64,000 bases of DNA from Clytia hemisphaerica (taxonomy: Eukaryota > Cnidaria > Hydrozoa > Leptothecata > Clytiidae). How positions within the stretch are numbered: the first letter of the stretch is position 1; each line of letters opens with the position of its first letter. Below the pieces are notes generated by a model. It searched no databases, was not told where the DNA came from, and saw nothing but the letters and a program-made list of their open reading frames with translations. Positions 1-12,300 of this stretch are shown here, piece after piece. The translations under genes and the position numbers were made by a program. Where the stretch lies: positions 248,001-312,000 of the forward strand of contig CACVBU010001236.1 of assembly GCA_902728285.1 (NCBI GenBank), in the 5' to 3' direction.

Positions 1-354
1 TTAACACTGTGTCGTCAAACCAGAAAATTGTCGTTTTGCCTATTTTTCTGAAAAACTACAAGGTTTAAACATCCGATTACTAAAATTAAATAATTTTCGG
101 AACACGAATTCAAAAAGTTAACGGGAATACTGAGTTCTGCTAAAAGATAAAAAAAGGTAAGAACTGAACCATTGTAAGATCATATTTTGCTGAAAACTAT
201 TCATAGTCAAAAGATTTGTGTAAAATGTTAGCTTAAAATGCAATTAATACAGTCAAGAATTATTATACAGGAAAATGTTGGGAACCATCAATATAACATT
301 CAAATACTTATCAACGGTCTGCTTTTCATGTAGCTTTATATGATTCAATTCGAA

Positions 355-620
355 AAATTGAAAATTCGGAATTCCGAAAAATTCGAAAAATTCTGAACTT
401 TGAAAAAGTAAAAAAAAAAAATCGGAATTCCGAAAAATCGAAAAATTCGGAATTCCGAAAAATCGAAAAATTCGGAATTCCGAAAAATCGAAAAATTCGG
501 AATTCCGAAAAATCGAAAAAATTCGGAATTCCGAAAAAAAAAACGAAAATTCAGAATTTGAAAATCAAGATTTTCGGAATTCCGAAAAAAAAAAAATCGG
601 AATTTGGAAAAAAATAATGG
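355..620. repeat. Left subterminal palindromic minisatellite of the transposon
   Basis: About eight degenerate units of roughly 25 bp, each built around the palindrome TTCGGAATTCCGAA followed by an A-rich spacer (AAATCGAAAA). The array is the inverted counterpart of the one near the right end of the same element. Repeated subterminal motifs are often transposase-binding sites in DNA transposons; that role is inferred here. Confidence 0.85.
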
Positions 621-1262
621 AAATAATTCGGAATTCCTGAGTACTGGGCACTAGTACTGGGAGATAATAAGGAGTTGGACTCCCTAGAATTAAACGGAAG
701 ACACAAAATGATTCACTTAATTATTTTATCTCTTGCTGAATGTATATTCATACCTATGAATAATCTTTTAATTCATTTTGTAAAGCGATGATAAATAAAC
801 AAAATTATGGAAAATAGAGCTCAATAATGTAAAATCATAGCTCGAGAAAACAAAATGAAAGAAAACAATAATGTCATAAATTCCTAAGGAATCGATTGTT
901 ATAAAAATCTAAATAAGGAATGCATAATCCGTGCGTGTAAAGCTCTTTCGGTTTTTGAAAAGATGCAATAGATACGCTAAAGACTCAATAAAGTATTGCT
1001 TAGGGATTGACTATATTTTAGTGTAAAGATCAAGAATGGTTACCACTTGATGAGGGCATCAAAATTTTGAAGGTGCTTATAATATAATACTATTCCAGAA
1101 ATTATGACGTTACAGTGAGCTGGTGGTGTACCAAAAAATAACTATTTAAGTCATTATTTTCTGAATTCTAAGTAATTTTCGTCCGTTTTGATCAATTAAA
1201 TATGTTTAAAGGGTTAAATTCTTTTAGTTCATACTGTAAATCTATTATTGTGTTTTTTTTAA

Positions 1263-2366
1263 GGACGGAAATGAATATTTTGGAAGCCAACCCAGTCTTA
1301 TCAACACGAATGAAAGTTGTCAAGATTTCGAAAGACTAAAGGATGACATTCCAAAATATTTCAAAGGTTCAGCTTTGTTCACGGAGGAAATGAAGAACGA
1401 ATGGCCTGATCTCATAGATATCTCTAGTCGATATTACGTTACATCACCGAACACATCCTGGAACCTTAACCAATTACACGCTAAGATCGCGCAACAAAAT
1501 AAAGATCCTATAGACAACACAGGTTTAATCGCTGCACAGAGAATTCAAAATCTTGATCGAGGAGCTATACCCCAGGTAAGAATTCCATGTATTAAAAAAG
1601 TGTCCTTTCTTTCTGACTGACATGTATTTGTCAATTAATTAAAAATTGTCCAGCGTGCGGAGGCATTTTAAATCTTTCATGTGACAATACAACGTACATG
1701 AAAACAATCGAAAAATGATTTGACCTTTTGGAGAAATTACGATAACTTGCAAGCTTTCAATAGCTCGATGAATTTCAGCGTGAATTCACTCTAACAGATG
1801 GTTAGCTTATTTTTTCACGTGTATTTACCTTCATGTCTCTTCTAAAAAATTTTCGATTTTCGATGTTTAAAAAAGACGATATTTTGAGAGCTTTAGGATT
1901 ATAATCAAAGCTGGTTGCATCAATATTCTTGATTTTTACAGTTAGTTTGACAATATTTCACTAATAGATTCAAACTTCTTCCCTCAAGGTTTATTTTGGA
2001 GCTTACAATGCAAATATGCGGCTTGGGAATGCTGTTGAGGTTGTGGAGAATTTTCACGACGCACTGGAAGCTGGCTCAATGGTTGCTATCTGGCTAGTCA
2101 ACTACAACAAAATACCGGTCATAGGAAAAATTATCGAAGTTGACGATCAGAGGGTAAACGTCCATTATTGGAAAGGTTCGTGGTTGAAGGAGTGGATACC
2201 TGAGTATACACGTGGTAAAAAGAAAGAGCCCTGGACACAGTGGCTACCAAAACCCTGTGTCATTTTATCAGGTTTTATGCTTCAAGAAAAGAAGCTAACA
2301 AAAGCGAACCGTAAGTTTTTAAAAGAGAAATACGCTGAGCTCAAAGATACTGTCACACAGTCATAA
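1263..2366 (+). CDS. Two-exon ORF inside the transposon, C-terminal part of an unrecognised protein
   Basis: Exon 1 runs from an acceptor (T-tract then AAG) at about 1263 to 1575 and ends before GTAAG. Exon 2 runs 1989-2366 and ends in TAA. The intron is phase 0 and the frame continues across it. The 231 or so residues are hydrophilic at first (..SSRYYVTSPNTSWNLNQLH..). Exon 2 resembles a small SH3-like or chromo/Tudor-type barrel by eye (GSMVAIWLVNYNKIPVIGK, then VNVHYWKGSW and WTQWLPKP), ending in a lysine-rich tail. I do not recognise the family. No start codon precedes exon 1, so 5' exons are missing or lie in 620-1260. It could be transposon-encoded or a captured host fragment. Confidence 0.5.
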
Positions 2367-2663
2367 AAAAATAAGAACAGTACCAGATTTCATTCGTTCT
2401 TATAAATTTTAATTTTTTTTAATTTTAATTTTTTTTAATTTAATTTTTAATATAATTAATTTTATAAAATAAAAAACGTGAACTTTGACTTACCTAACTA
2501 GTTCATATTGTTACATACATACAGTATATTTTTTGTATTGGTTTCTACGCCTTATGATTTATTTTTATATTTACCTTCAAGTCTCTAATTTTTGAGGATT
2601 CGAGTCTACTTATCCAATTTTGAAACGTCAATGAAAGTTTTGACTTCATATTTTTGAATTTAT

Positions 2664-2990
2664 ATTCGGAATTCCGAATTTTTTCAATTTTTCGGAATTC
2701 CGAATTTTTTTCAATTTTTCGGAATTCCGAATTTTTTTCAATTTTTCGGAATTCCGAATTTTTTCAATTTTTCGGAATTCCGAATTTTTTCAATTTTTCG
2801 GAATTCCGAATTTTTTTAATTTTTCGGAATTCCGAATTTTTTTCAATTTTTCGGAATTCCGAATTTTTTCAATTTTTCGGAATTCCGAATTTTTTCAATT
2901 TTTCGGAATTCCGAATTTTTTTCAATTTTTCGGAATTCCGAATTTTTTCAATTTTTAGGAATTCCGAATTTTTTCATTTTTTCAATTTTT
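2664..2990. repeat. Right subterminal palindromic minisatellite of the transposon
   Basis: About twelve units of 26-27 bp, each with TTCGGAATTCCGAA plus a T-rich spacer (TTTTTTCAATTT). It is the mirror image of the array at 355-620. The open frame through it, with FRNSEFF-type repeats, is an artefact of the periodicity and not a gene. Confidence 0.9.
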
Positions 2991-3831
2991 TATTGAATAT
3001 AAGAATATTGAAAGATTTTTCCATAAATATTTCTACTGTTCGACTTTGCTTTTCGAACAGACAATCGAAACTCTGAAAATAAATCATTATTTGTTAAATA
3101 GTTTTTTGTTTCTTGTATATTAGTAAGCTATACCTGTTTTGATTAATTTAATACAGATTAAAATGACAAGAAAGTGCAACCATACCTTGATCCTTAAATA
3201 TGACAAGGAACTTGACTCTATTACTGCTTTTATTAGAATTTTACGCTTAAAGAAACAGAATCTTCAGAGTCACGTTCTTTTACGTAAAAAAAGTCTGGAG
3301 TTTAGATTTTTAATCCTGCTAAAACTTACTTAACCTGAAATTAGGTGTATCTACTTTAATAGATCCAAAGCTTAATTCAAGGACTCTGAGCCTGGTTAGG
3401 TAGAATTATCCGAGACAGAAAAAAAATAAGGAGCCGATTGAAAAACAACGTACGTATGTCGGCTTTTCACCAGATTATATAGGCAGAATAATATACTTTT
3501 CCTAAAATAATGAAAACGACAATTTTCTGGTTTGACGACACAGTGTTTATTTCAAAATGATTGATCTAAAGTATGTTACTTTATTGCGAAATACGAGTTC
3601 CTAAGAAGCTTTAATTACATTCTATATTTGATTTAGATTTCAGTATTTCCATTTAAAGACAAATAATTCTGTGTGGGCAGTTTGAAGGTTGGTTACAATC
3701 GAACTTTCAATATACATCTTTTTTATAAGAATATACTTTTTAAGAATATTTCTGGTGAGATTAGCTAAAAAATCGAGAATATAGTAAGAATACCAAGTTA
3801 AGAATATCTTCATTTTGAAAATGGTCATGGT

Positions 3832-4098
3832 CACGCTTTTTATAAAAAACTCACTCTATAATAAAATTTATGATGAAATTCAGCAAAATTTTAAGAATAT
3901 CACCACCATGGAATTCGACAACTGAACCTATGAACCATTTTTGGAGTATTTTTACCAGTAAATTTCCAATTGTCATATTTTGACTTGAGATATGTTAATT
4001 TTAGGTAGAATCTGGGTTAACCTAAGAATACTTTAAGAATATTCTAGGATGATTTTCCCCGAAAAGTTAAGAACATCCATTTTTATAAAAAAAGCGTG
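3832..4098. mobile_element. MITE, divergent member of the CACGTTTTT..TAAGAAC family
   Basis: Ends are CACGCTTTTTATAAAAA and its inverse TTTTTATAAAAAAAGCGTG. The interior carries several TTAAGAATA or TTAAGAACA motifs shared with copies at 6026, 14176, 36658, 58315 and 61985. The termini have CACGC where the other copies have CACGT, and no TA duplication is visible. Confidence 0.6.
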
Positions 4099-4965
4099 TA
4101 GCCAATCTTTTGATTATCACCAATGCCACAGAAAGAGGGAAAAGTATATTAAAGTTTGTCTAGTGCAAAACTGGACTTTGAACTTTGACATTAATGATTA
4201 AAGCGATAGAAAAGTTGAGAAATAAATATGCTACAACCTCTACGTGGGAGAGCACTATGTACCCGTGAATAATATACAAATGAGGAAGTCAAAAGTACTC
4301 CATCGTTAAAGTAAAATATATTGATATAGAACACCAATTTGAATCACGTGGACAGATACACGACAAATGGGAAATGTGTAAGCAAATAACTGAGAGAGTT
4401 GAAATTTTGGTGTTGTGATTTTATTTACTTCGACTTTCTCTGATATTACCAAATTATGATATCTGTAAAGTGATAGTTGGCAGAAATTGATATAGTTATT
4501 ATAGTTTGAGCAATTGGATATTTCTTGACCGATGACAAGTTTCGAATGTATTAAGATGTAATTTTAATATCATCATATTTTTTCTGGAATTGGACTTTGC
4601 CTGTAATCAATATTCTCGATAAAAAGAAAGTGTCAAAATTTTTGATATTGTTCTGTCATCAAAATTCATATTTTGATTGTAGAAAAAAAACTTGAAAAAC
4701 ATCAAAAATGAGAAGTTGAAAGTTCATATGAAAGTTCACACAAAATCCATTTTGTTACATAGATTGTCTCGTTTGGACTTGTTACACTGATTAAAAACTA
4801 GCCACATAGCTATAATTGGAACTGGAAATTAGAGAAAGTTTGCTAATGATCAAAGGCAACATATACAACTAAACAGTCGGAAGAGTTTTTTGGCTAACTT
4901 GGCATTTATAATTTTCTACTGACTTGCTTGATTTGCTTGTTGATTTATCGCAAAAAAAAATTCTT
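4099..4965. other. Spacer without recognised feature
   Basis: AT-rich sequence with only short ORFs on both strands. It lies upstream of the 4966-5451 ORF and would contain its promoter, but no element is recognisable. Confidence 0.5.
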
Positions 4966-5451
4966 ATGACGATTTTGGCGTTAAGTAGCAACACCTTAAA
5001 AACAATGGCAGGACCTACGGCTGTGTACGCCTTACGTCTTCTTACGAAGTGTATATTATTCATCTTACGTGATGCCCTGACTACGTTGTACGTTCTCGTC
5101 ACAAACGCAACGTTCCAAAATCTGGTTCTATACACGGCTAGGGGTATCATAAAAGGATTTTTATCGTTGACGTATTATTTAATCGGCGTCACGTCTGCGG
5201 AACGGAACCCGATCGTCCAAGTTGTCGAAAAGGAGATTAAAGACGTCCCCACGTCGCCGATTATGGCGTCAAAGGAGCCACACAAGTCGACGCGATCCGT
5301 ACTCAAACAGTCGACAGATGAAGTCAAATTAGTCTCGATGTCTTTCGCAACAGTACTTTTGACTTGGGTCATCAAGGCAGCAACGACGAGTAGGCGAGCA
5401 CTGGTAGGCTCCATAAGTGAGCATAAAAGGAACAGGGAGAAAAGTCAATGA
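4966..5451 (+). CDS. Unrecognised intronless ORF, 161 aa, hydrophobic N-terminal half
   Basis: Open from a stop at 4909-4911 to TGA at 5449-5451. The first ATG is at 4966, with a second in-frame ATG at 5005 (148 aa). GC content rises locally against AT-rich flanks, which supports coding. Residues about 14-75 form hydrophobic stretches (YALRLLTKCILFILRDAL, LVLYTARGIIKGFLSLTYY) that look like two or three membrane or amphipathic helices. A charged Ser/Thr/Lys middle follows, then another hydrophobic stretch (FATVLLTWVIKAA) and a basic tail. I know no family. It lies beyond the 3' end of the minus-strand EGF locus, on the opposite strand. It could be a small membrane or lipid-surface protein, or chance. 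Confidence 0.5.
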   Translation: MTILALSSNTLKTMAGPTAVYALRLLTKCILFILRDALTTLYVLVTNATFQNLVLYTARGIIKGFLSLTYYLIGVTSAERNPIVQVVEKEIKDVPTSPIMASKEPHKSTRSVLKQSTDEVKLVSMSFATVLLTWVIKAATTSRRALVGSISEHKRNREKSQ

Positions 5452-5579
5452 TGAAAAAAAGAAAAAAAGACTTTGTTTAATTTAATGCATTTACAGTCTG
5501 TTCTTCGCCATTTTGTTTGCACCTGATTTGAAGTTAAAGAGTGATGGTATTTGATAGGCCAAACCCTTGGGCAAGACGG

Positions 5580-5790
5580 GGTACGGGGATGTGCCGCTGG
5601 TCAGGGTACTTTTTTTCACCTCCTCCCTCGTAGGGTACGTTTTTGGGGGAATTTGAGAAAAAAGTGGGAAGTTTTAAGAATATTTTGGAATTTCAGTCCC
5701 ATTCAGTGTCTTTTTTTCGCAAAAACTAGTCTCACTTAGGGTCCATTTTTCAAACTTCAGTCAGAGGCACACCTCCGTCGGTCGGCAAGG
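5580..5790. repeat. Dispersed repeat, copy 1 (copy 2 at 63085-63345)
   Basis: Begins with GATGTGCCGCTGGTCAGGG and ends near CCGTCGGTCGGCAAGG. The same landmarks in the same order bound a 260-bp segment near the right end of the window, in the same orientation. Class unknown. Confidence 0.7.
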
Positions 5791-6025
5791 TTAGTACCCT
5801 CCCCAGGCCCTTGAGTTAGTTGATACTCCGAAAAGCAAGTAGTTTCTTTGAAAAACAAGATACGATTATCTTCCTATATCTTAACAATTAAAAACATTCT
5901 AAAAAAAGGTGGTCTCTTTATAATTATCGGTAAATTTTTGTTTTTCCAAATGCTGTTCTCCGTTAATAGAAGAGTGAATTGAATTCAATTTTGTCCAATA
6001 TCTTTAGCTCCGTAGTTAGTCAGTA

Positions 6026-6231
6026 CACGTTTTTATAAGAACATTCATTTTGAAGCTTTTAGAACTTTTGAGTTTTAAGCCTAAAAATGTTTTATTTTCA
6101 ACATATTGCGAGTATCAGTATTTTTGTTCATCTTCCTAAGAAATTAAGTGTTATACAGTTCGGAAAGCTTTTCTTAACTTTTTTCTTAAGATTTTGGCCA
6201 ACAAAGTTTTATGTTCTCATAGAAAAACGTG
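6026..6231. mobile_element. MITE of the CACGTTTTTTTATAAGAAC family
   Basis: CACGTTTTTATAAGAACATT at the left is inverted as AAAAACGTG at the right, and TA flanks both ends (6024-6025, 6232-6233). About 206 bp. The interior shares AAGCCTAAAAATGTT and TTTTGGCCA with the copies at 14176 and 58315. A TA duplication points to Tc1/mariner-type mobilisation (inference). Confidence 0.75.
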
Positions 6232-6649
6232 TATGTGACGGGTTAAAACATACTTCCTTATTATTGTTTTCAATATTTCCGTCAAAATTTTAGCCCCGAC
6301 CGGATAAAGACCGCGTCGAAATTTAACGATTAGTTCTGTCAAATAGATTTCTTTAAAACGTATAATGATTTGTCGACTCTCAAAATAACAATTTAGTGTC
6401 GAAATATAGACTTTTGGCGGATTTACAAAGATAAGATTTTTGTTATGAATACTAGGTAGGTGAAACACATTTGTCAATTTTTAAATTATACTAATTTTCA
6501 TAATATATAAAAATATCAAATCTTCAATTTTTGTAAATAGAAATTTCTTTAGGATTTATTTTTAGCTGAATTTTTTACGAGTGTAAAAGTTTTAACATAA
6601 TTTATGAAAATCGTAATAAATCTTTATTTGATAATTACATAATGCCTTG

Positions 6650-7045
6650 GAACTTGAAGATGGCCTCAATATAACGGCATCAAACCTGCCCTGTGTACCC
6701 GGGGTCATCTACGTAAAAAATATACGGGAATATGCTCGCTCTGCTTAGACTTAGACTTAGACATAAAAACTCCCTAAATATAGAGTAAATATATTGACAT
6801 GAACCCTGCCCTACGTCATCTACACAATAAAGATACGGGAATGTTCTGCTGGTTAAGGGTAGGAACCTAAAACATGTCTTGAATATGGCGTATATTTAAT
6901 GGCATCGACCATGCTCTGTATCTCCGGGGGTCACCAGCGCAAAAAAGGATACGGGAATGTTCTGCTGGTTTACGCTATGACTTTAAAACTTTTCTTAAAT
7001 AAAGAATAAATATATTGACATTAACCCTGCCCTACGTACCAGAAA
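6650..7045. repeat. Imperfect tandem repeat, unit about 110-118 bp
   Basis: Three to four degenerate units carry a CCTGCCCTA-like stretch followed by a variable tract and GATACGGGAATGTTCTGCTGG. Units start near 6685, 6803, 6910 and 7022. The core resembles the beginning of the 5580 repeat, so the two may be related. Confidence 0.6.
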
Positions 7046-7429
7046 ATCAGTCTCATTTCGAAAAAAGGAGAGGTCAGTCTGAAATCTTTAATCAAAGTTT
7101 TAATAAACTTTCGAATTTAAATAACAGTCTCGTATCATCCCTAGCCGAATAGAGTTTATTTCATAAGATTTAGTCACTTTTTTTCCGACAAATAGTTTTA
7201 TTACCAGAAAACGTACTGTAGTGAAATCAGTAAAATCAAGGTAAATCAATAAATAAAAGACGTGTATTCGTCTAAAACAGAAAATGGGTTTTACGGAGCA
7301 AACTAGCACATAGTCTTGAAACTTTGGTGAACTAGAAATTAGAGACGAAAAAAGCATATTTATATACTTTTCTTTGACTGATTTCTGTCGAGACGGCAGA
7401 GCTTCCAACACAGTAAAACATATTATTAC

Positions 7430-8162
7430 CTTGACATTGATGACCAAGGAAACCATGGACACACGTGCAAGTTATCCCTTCATCTGTATCATGGCATATC
7501 CCTCCATTCTCGCACGGATTCGGGTGACAACGAGAGGAAACTGTAGAAATAAAATTTTTTTGGGTATTTCTAATTCAAATTTAATAAAATTTAAAGATCT
7601 CTCATACAATAAACTGACTAATCAAGCTAATCAAATGAAACTAAAAAGCAAAAAGACGGGGGTAACTCTCAAACGGGAATTTTATAGACGTTAACATCCC
7701 ATTCAACAATACATATCAGATGGGAATGCCTGCAGTTCTTCATTTTTCACTGATCATACCATACTCACTTTCTACGTTAGCCTGGACTATTAGATTAGAT
7801 AGATTAGATAAGCCAAAATTTAAAGTAGAATTTCTATATTATAAGGCTAAATATGGGCAAAACCTTAGAACAATTTGTTGGTTCTTATAGAAAATTGTTT
7901 CATAGTGGAGTTTCTATATTATCAACCTAAGATACAAATATATTCTTGAAATCAGTATCCTCTTGTTCTTGTCCTAATGAACTATGAATGAAACTTGGAA
8001 TTTTGTAGAAATCTAACTTTCCCAACCTTGGTATTCGACATTATTTTGTTCAAATTCCACACCCTCTTCACCTCCATCTAACCAATCAAACGCGTTCAAA
8101 TTTATCACGTGACAAGTCAATACAAGAACAACAACAAAAAGATTAAAGTGCCCCATCTTCAT
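7430..8162 (-). CDS. Secreted EGF-domain gene C: signal-peptide exon plus one EGF exon (partial model)
   Basis: The exon read from ATG 8162 encodes a signal peptide (MKMGHFNLFVVVLVLTC..) and a short acidic segment (FDWLDGGEEGVEF). It ends at a phase-1 donor at 8018 (AAA|GTTAGA) or 8027 (AAG|GTTGGG), both weak. EGF exon 7430-7540 (acceptor CTACAG, donor G|GTAATA) encodes CHPNPCENGGIC, a Notch-like EGF domain with six cysteines, phase 1 at both ends. The 3' end is unknown. A phase-1-compatible exon with a stop could lie at about 7100-7218, but it has no domain. Alternatively 8162 is an internal alternative start of a single large gene and the EGF exon is shared. Confidence 0.55.
7556..7745. repeat. 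Dispersed repeat shared, inverted, with 32650-32960
   Basis: The AT-rich segment around AAATTTAAAGATCTCTCATA and the following CGGGAATTTTATAGACG recur in inverted order in the 32.65-32.96 kb stretch (TATGAGAGATCTTTAAATTT; CGGGAATTTCATACAC). No clear terminal repeats. Confidence 0.55.
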
Positions 8163-9347
8163 TTTTCCTTCGTAAATTCCAGGCTTAATTCTATGATGCA
8201 AATCCCATTTTTTTCAAAGTTTACTTTTGACAACAACAAAAAAACACAACAATTTCCGAGATTTGAACCCTGACAATTCACATAATAAATTATTGCTTGA
8301 ATTAATTTGAGCAAATTTTTTCCAGGATTTTGCAAGCGAGGAAAATTTCTTTGCACAAGAAAAGTGTTGTACGCTGGAAGCTCATCGAAGCATAGTAAAC
8401 AATGGAAACAAAATAGAAAGTTTATCAAAAACAATGTTTCAATTTCATTCCAAACTAAGCTACAAACAGCGTAAACCAAAACAAGCAAACAAACTAATTA
8501 CAAAACTGAAACTAACTAATTCATTGTTGTTTCTGTACCAGACGTTAAAAATCCAACTAGAACAAAACGTTAAAAGCACCGCCCATTTTTAAAACGTCCG
8601 TAACACTGCTGAAGTAAGTAGCTAGTTACTGTATTTGCACTTTTGAGAACTGCGAAGTGACTGAAGCGATTTGGAATAACCCGCAAATTCGAAGACGGTA
8701 AAAGTGTTCGATTAGTGTCTTTCTCAGGTGATTAGGATCTAGACAAATCAGATGCTGACCTTCTTCGTCGCAGAAAAATACACATACATAAACCCGCTAC
8801 TACAATCAAGGTCATAATATTTGAGAAATGAGATAGCCCAAAATCGACTTTCTCGCCGGAGCTTTAAACCTTGAAAAACGTTAAAATAACCGTAATTCTC
8901 AATATATTTCAACCATGATTGTAAGTGTTACAGTAGAGTTTCCGTCATTCGAACCACTATCATTGATGCCGTTACCAAGGCTACCATGACCTCATTATTT
9001 TGCCAAGACTGAAATATGGGTCCTTAAACAGCACTTTGAACCTATCAAGATTCAAAGATTTTCAACGCAGCTTACCTACAGTATTTCTTGGCACTTTGAA
9101 TACAAGTCACGGACCCTGACTACTCGAATATATCTTCAGAACTCGGAAGAATACGTGATTACCATGAAGAAACTTTCTAATAAACTTATAACTCGAAAAA
9201 GTTCCTTTAACTTAGACGGTTTGTTAGGTAAGGTTGGTCGAAAGACAAAGTTAGAGAGACTGTTTTCACGACTTGGTTTCAATACGCAAGGGGCATCATT
9301 CACGATAAAAGGAAGGATAAAGAAAATTTTAAAAAAATCATTCTTAC
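8163..9347. other. Spacer between EGF exons, no gene seen
   Basis: Upstream of the 8162 signal-peptide exon and downstream of the 9348-9449 EGF exon. It would hold the promoter of gene C if that gene is separate. I found no recognisable core promoter and no terminal exon for gene B. Confidence 0.45.
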
Positions 9348-12300
9348 CTTCACAGAAATGTCCATCACCGTTGTAACCGCTCATACAGACACAATTCCCG
9401 CGTACACATTCCGCGTTGGTATCGCACGAGGAACATTGAGCGTGGGAATCTGAAAATAGGTAATATTTGATTGAAATCTTAATACACTCATCGACTAATG
9501 AAGCTAACTTATTGTTCACAAGCCCGAAGAATGGGCATGAAAAAGTTGACAAAAAGATTGGCGCTTGTAAACCAAGCTTTACATACAGAGGTGTTTTTAT
9601 CGCGCCAAAACTATCGACAGATTGTTGAAATTCTCAAAGGAATCTTATACAAACTCAATAAAATCTCAAAATCAACAAAACTCGCCGTAACGTTTAGAGA
9701 AAATTTAATAAGGGAAAGCTGCGATATCTCAAATAAATTCACGGGGTGAAAACTTAGATTTCAACTTTTCACTCGTGGATTCTCCGAAAAGTCAGGGAGG
9801 GTGATTTGTTGATCCTGTTGATACAGGAGACTGATTCTTGCTTATTCGAATTTCTATTAATCGAATCTATCTATAATTCGAACTAATTTCAAGTTCCTCG
9901 TAATATACTTTCTATAATTCGAATCTCTCAGTAGATCGAGCAAATAAGATTCCCCGTTCGAATTCGAATTAGCGAGAGTCAACTGTATGATTCTTTAACT
10001 CACTTTCACAATGTCTTCCGTAATTTTGATTTGAACAGGTGCATTGATAATCGTGTCCGAAATCGTGACACTTTCCACCGTTGGAGCATGGATTTGGTGA
10101 GCAGTGACTCATTTCTATGGGAAAAGAAAAAATATAATGATTTATTAGCAAAAGCAAAAAATCTATGGACCTCAGTCTTAAAAATTCTAAATGGTACTTG
10201 AAGATCCATTTCTGATTTGGTTCTCTCCAATTTAATACTAGACAATGCTTTCTTCCATTACGAGATAGCGCTTAGAGTAAACGTAACATGAAACAAACTC
10301 ATACCGTCACAGGTTAGACCATGGTATTCATGAGGACATGAACACTTGAATCCGAAATCTTCTTCATAGCAATGACCGCCATTATGGCATGGGTTTGGTG
10401 AACAATAGCTATCGTGCTCTGTTGATAGAAAAGATAAAATACTTTACAAGCCTTTAGGAATAACCATCATAATGAAAAAATCAGAAACTATAAATTGAGG
10501 GGCAACCACAGTTTAGCCCAACAGTGAAAGTTTAGCGATAAATCACGTAAACACAGACATATAAAACAAATTAAAAATCGTTTAATAAGTTGTCAAAAAA
10601 TTAATCAAGGAACTCGAATTACATCAACAAAGTAATAATCACCTTGGCAGACTTTGCCAGTATAACGGCCAGGACAGGAGCACGTGAAACCGTGAGCCGT
10701 GTTCGTACACGAGCCGCCGTTAGTGCACGGCGAGTTGTGACAATGGTCGATTTCTAAAAGAGAGAATAAAACGTATAAAAAGATAAAAAAGAGATACAAG
10801 TGTAAGGTTTAAAAATAAATCCAACTCTGAAAGTCTGCTTGGAACCAAGCGAAAAACATATCCCAAGCTCGCAAAAACAAAAAAAACAAGCTAGATGCTG
10901 AATGGACCTACCTGATGATGAGAGTTAGATAGCAATGCGAGGAGAAAAATGAAAAAAATCAGTCAGAAAATGCATAACGCAAAAAATTCATCATTGATTG
11001 TTGATGGGGGGGGGGGGGAGAGGAAAAGGGTTGTAAGGAAAAAATAAATAGAAAGTTCTGGTCGCAAAAATCAGTTTTATTGGCAATTGAATCATACTTG
11101 ATGGTGAGTATTGTTGTCAATAATGTTTTTGTGTGAAAAAAATTGGAAATATAAGGAAAAAATTCAATGAAAATCTGCAAAAATGGCGATTTCCGGTATT
11201 TTCCACCGGAAGAAATTTTTCTCAAAAATCGAACTCGGCCATGATTTGAGAATTGCGAATACGCAAAAAATGCAAAAATTCAGAAAAAATCAAAAGATGA
11301 AAATTCGAGGAAATGTCAAAAAACCGGTTTTTCCGGCATATTCCCGGCATTTTCGGCCGGAAAAAATGTTTTTCGAAAATCGAGCTCCGTCACATTTTAG
11401 ATATTATCATTTTGCATCAGTGTGAAAAATTTCATAAAAAAATATAAAGTACAGCTCGAGAAATTCAAGAAATACTGTCTTTCCAGCGAAAATAGGTTGT
11501 TCCGGAGATTTTTAAATAGTTCCGGCTTCAAAATTCAATTTTATTGAAAATTGAAACATGCTTGATGGTGGGCATTGCTATTAATAATGTGTTTGAATGA
11601 AAAAACAACCATTTAAAAGGAAAAAGCCCAATGAAAACCCAGAAAACGGCGATTTCCGGCATATTTCAGGCATTTTCAGCCGGAAAAAAATTTTTCTCAA
11701 AAATCGGACTCGGCCATGTTTTGGGCATTGTTAATACGCATCTGTGTTCAAAAAATCAGAAAAAACTAATGATAAAATCTCGAGAAAATACCAAAAAACC
11801 AGTATTTCCGGCATATTTCCGGCTTTTTCGGCCGAAAAAAAATGTTTTTCGAAAATCGGGCTTCCTCACATTTTAGGTATTATCATTTTGCATCAGTGTG
11901 CAAAATTTCATAAAAAAATATAAAGTACAGCTCGAGAAAATCAAGAAATACCGTTTTCCGGCGAAAATGGGCTGCTCCGGCGATTTTTAGAAAGTTCCGG
12001 CTTCAAAACTCAGTTCTATTGACGATTGAACCATGCTTCATGGTGGGCATTGCTTTTAATAATGTTTTTGTGTGAAAAAACAACGAAATATAAGGAAAAA
12101 GTCCGATGAAAATCTGCAAAAATTGCGATTTCCGGCATATTTCCGGCATTTTCGACCGGAAAAGATTTTTTCTCAAAAATCGGACTCGGCCAAGTTTTGG
12201 GCATTGCTAATACGCACCTTTTTGCAAAAAATCAGAAAAAACTAATGATGAAATCTTGAGAAAGTGCCAAAAAACCGGTTTTTCCGGCATATTTCCGGCA

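Larger units (their letters stand above)
4..3546. mobile_element. DNA transposon with 34-bp perfect terminal inverted repeats and TTA duplication
   Basis: Bases 4-37 are the exact reverse complement of 3513-3546 (outer end ACACTGTGTCGTCAAACC). TTA stands on both sides (1-3 and 3547-3549), fitting a 3-bp target duplication, although the window edge could hide a longer one. A TTA/TAA target is known for PIF/Harbinger elements, so that is the suggested class; the terminus itself is not one I recognise. Inside are two inverted subterminal minisatellites (about 355-620 and 2664-2990) and a spliced ORF (1263-2366). I see no DDE transposase, so the copy is probably non-autonomous or truncated. Confidence 0.8.

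Noticed and set aside
2654..3076. 140-aa plus-strand ORF with repeating FRNSEFF
   Set aside because: It is a read-through of the palindromic minisatellite at 2664-2990.
5175..5414. 79-aa minus-strand ORF with a leader-like start
   Set aside because: Opposite strand of the longer plus-strand frame 4966-5451; too short and without splice context.
7100..7218. Candidate terminal exon of the EGF locus on the minus strand
   Set aside because: A CTACAG acceptor and phase-1-compatible frame to a stop exist, but the 40-odd residues have no domain and no polyadenylation signal is convincing.
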